From assembly GCA_964449275.1 (NCBI GenBank), contig CAYVAM010000102.1, forward strand, positions 1-14,221: a DNA stretch of 14,221 nt, written 5' to 3'. This DNA comes from JAUVZF01 sp964449275. Lineage in GTDB: Bacteria; Planctomycetota; Phycisphaerae; FEN-1346. How positions within the stretch are numbered: the stretch's first letter is position 1; every line of letters begins with the position of its first letter. The position numbers were made by a program, and so were the translations under genes. The notes beneath the pieces were generated by a model. It had not been told where the DNA came from. It saw only the letters and a program-made list of their open reading frames with translations, and did not search any database. Below are positions 13,946 through 14,221 of this stretch, in pieces.

Positions 13946-14221
13946 CTACTGCTTGCCAAGGCAAACCACCTGCCCGTTCGTAAGGCTCAGCAGGACCTTG
14001 CCTCCGCCGACGGCCATGCCATCGAAGACGGGGACGCCATCGAGCCCGTACTCCGCCACTTTCTGGCCATCCTCAGCGGCAACCAGCCGGAGCAGCCCCC
14101 CGCGCTTGCCTTGCCAAGCCTCGTTCTGGGCCTGGAGTTGACGGTTGATGTCGTCGCGGGCACCCGGCAGGTAGCCGAGCATCTTGGTTTCGTCGGCCAC
14201 GTCGGGAGGGCCGGCCGGCGC
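13946..14221 (-). CDS. C-terminal part of a second PQQ-like propeller protein (5' end outside window)
   Basis: The frame is open to the right edge, giving the last 91 residues. They include GYLPGARDDINRQLQAQNEA, GKRGGLLRLVAAEDGQKVAE and LDGVPVFDGMAVGGGKVLLS, ending NGQVVCLGKQ and TGA. This aligns with about residues 1020-1110 of the neighbouring 1298-residue protein: compare RLDAPPVFDGMAAVPGRVVL and LDGKVSCLAADG there. The two genes are therefore tandem paralogues on one strand, 194 bases apart. This one ends right after the last propeller strand and lacks the extra C-terminal beta-sandwich of its neighbour. Whether it also has a methyltransferase-like N-terminus cannot be seen. Confidence 0.85.
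   Translation of the reverse strand, partial: APAGPPDVADETKMLGYLPGARDDINRQLQAQNEAWQGKRGGLLRLVAAEDGQKVAEYGLDGVPVFDGMAVGGGKVLLSLTNGQVVCLGKQ

Noticed and set aside
1..14221. tRNA, rRNA, CRISPR array or defence/biosynthetic gene cluster
   Set aside because: No cloverleaf-like CCA-side sequences, regularly spaced repeats or signature proteins were seen on either strand, though an RNA covariance search was not possible here.

Overview
The window is GC-rich and most likely comes from an uncultured member of the Planctomycetota (PVC superphylum), probably a polysaccharide-degrading lineage. The evidence is the set of protein types: a DUF4838 secreted protein, a GH123/DUF4091-type fragment, an N-terminal LEQRLLLDG signature on a lamin-tail protein, a PEP-CTERM tail, a methyltransferase-like/PQQ-propeller fusion, and a DUF2924 gene overlapping a large serine recombinase. 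No RNA genes or CRISPR arrays were seen.

Left part (1-5590, minus strand). Read right to left: a candidate sigma70 promoter near 5559-5587, a 137-codon chimeric ORF (5456-5043), an intact DUF4838 gene (4963-2438), and 62 bases later a large secreted protein (2375 to beyond base 1). The last gene has an alpha-glucuronidase-like N-terminal module, a helical region and a beta-rich region. The first 75 codons of the large gene and of the chimera are identical in DNA (234 bases). In the chimera they are joined to the last 62 residues of a PLP-dependent aminotransferase.

Middle part (about 5600-9830) is a mosaic of broken genes. In order it holds: a GH123 N-domain fragment fused to an unrelated tail; a lamin-tail-domain gene cut at 7572/7573 by a 3'-truncated IS630-family transposase; the C-terminal piece of a large serine recombinase; an orphan PEP-CTERM tail; a 5'-damaged DUF2924 gene overlapping the N-terminal piece of a serine recombinase; a 52-base imperfect palindrome lying exactly at the next junction; and the 5' part of a small secreted protein gene. 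The transposase carries two clear translational controls: an A_AAA_AAG slippery heptamer and a hairpin that pairs its Shine-Dalgarno sequence.

Right part (9584-14221, minus strand) is an operon-like run. It contains the C-terminal end of a PQQ-like propeller protein (enters from the right edge), a 1298-residue methyltransferase-like/PQQ-propeller paralogue, and the truncated small secreted gene 25 bases downstream.

The intact genes suggest an exported carbohydrate-processing machinery. The centre looks like a recombination sink of mobile-element and exported-protein debris. A metagenome assembly artefact at one or more junctions cannot be excluded from sequence alone. I found no convincing new multi-gene defence or biosynthetic system. 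The most interesting signals are the duplicated secretory leader, the transposase control elements and the palindrome at a double gene truncation.
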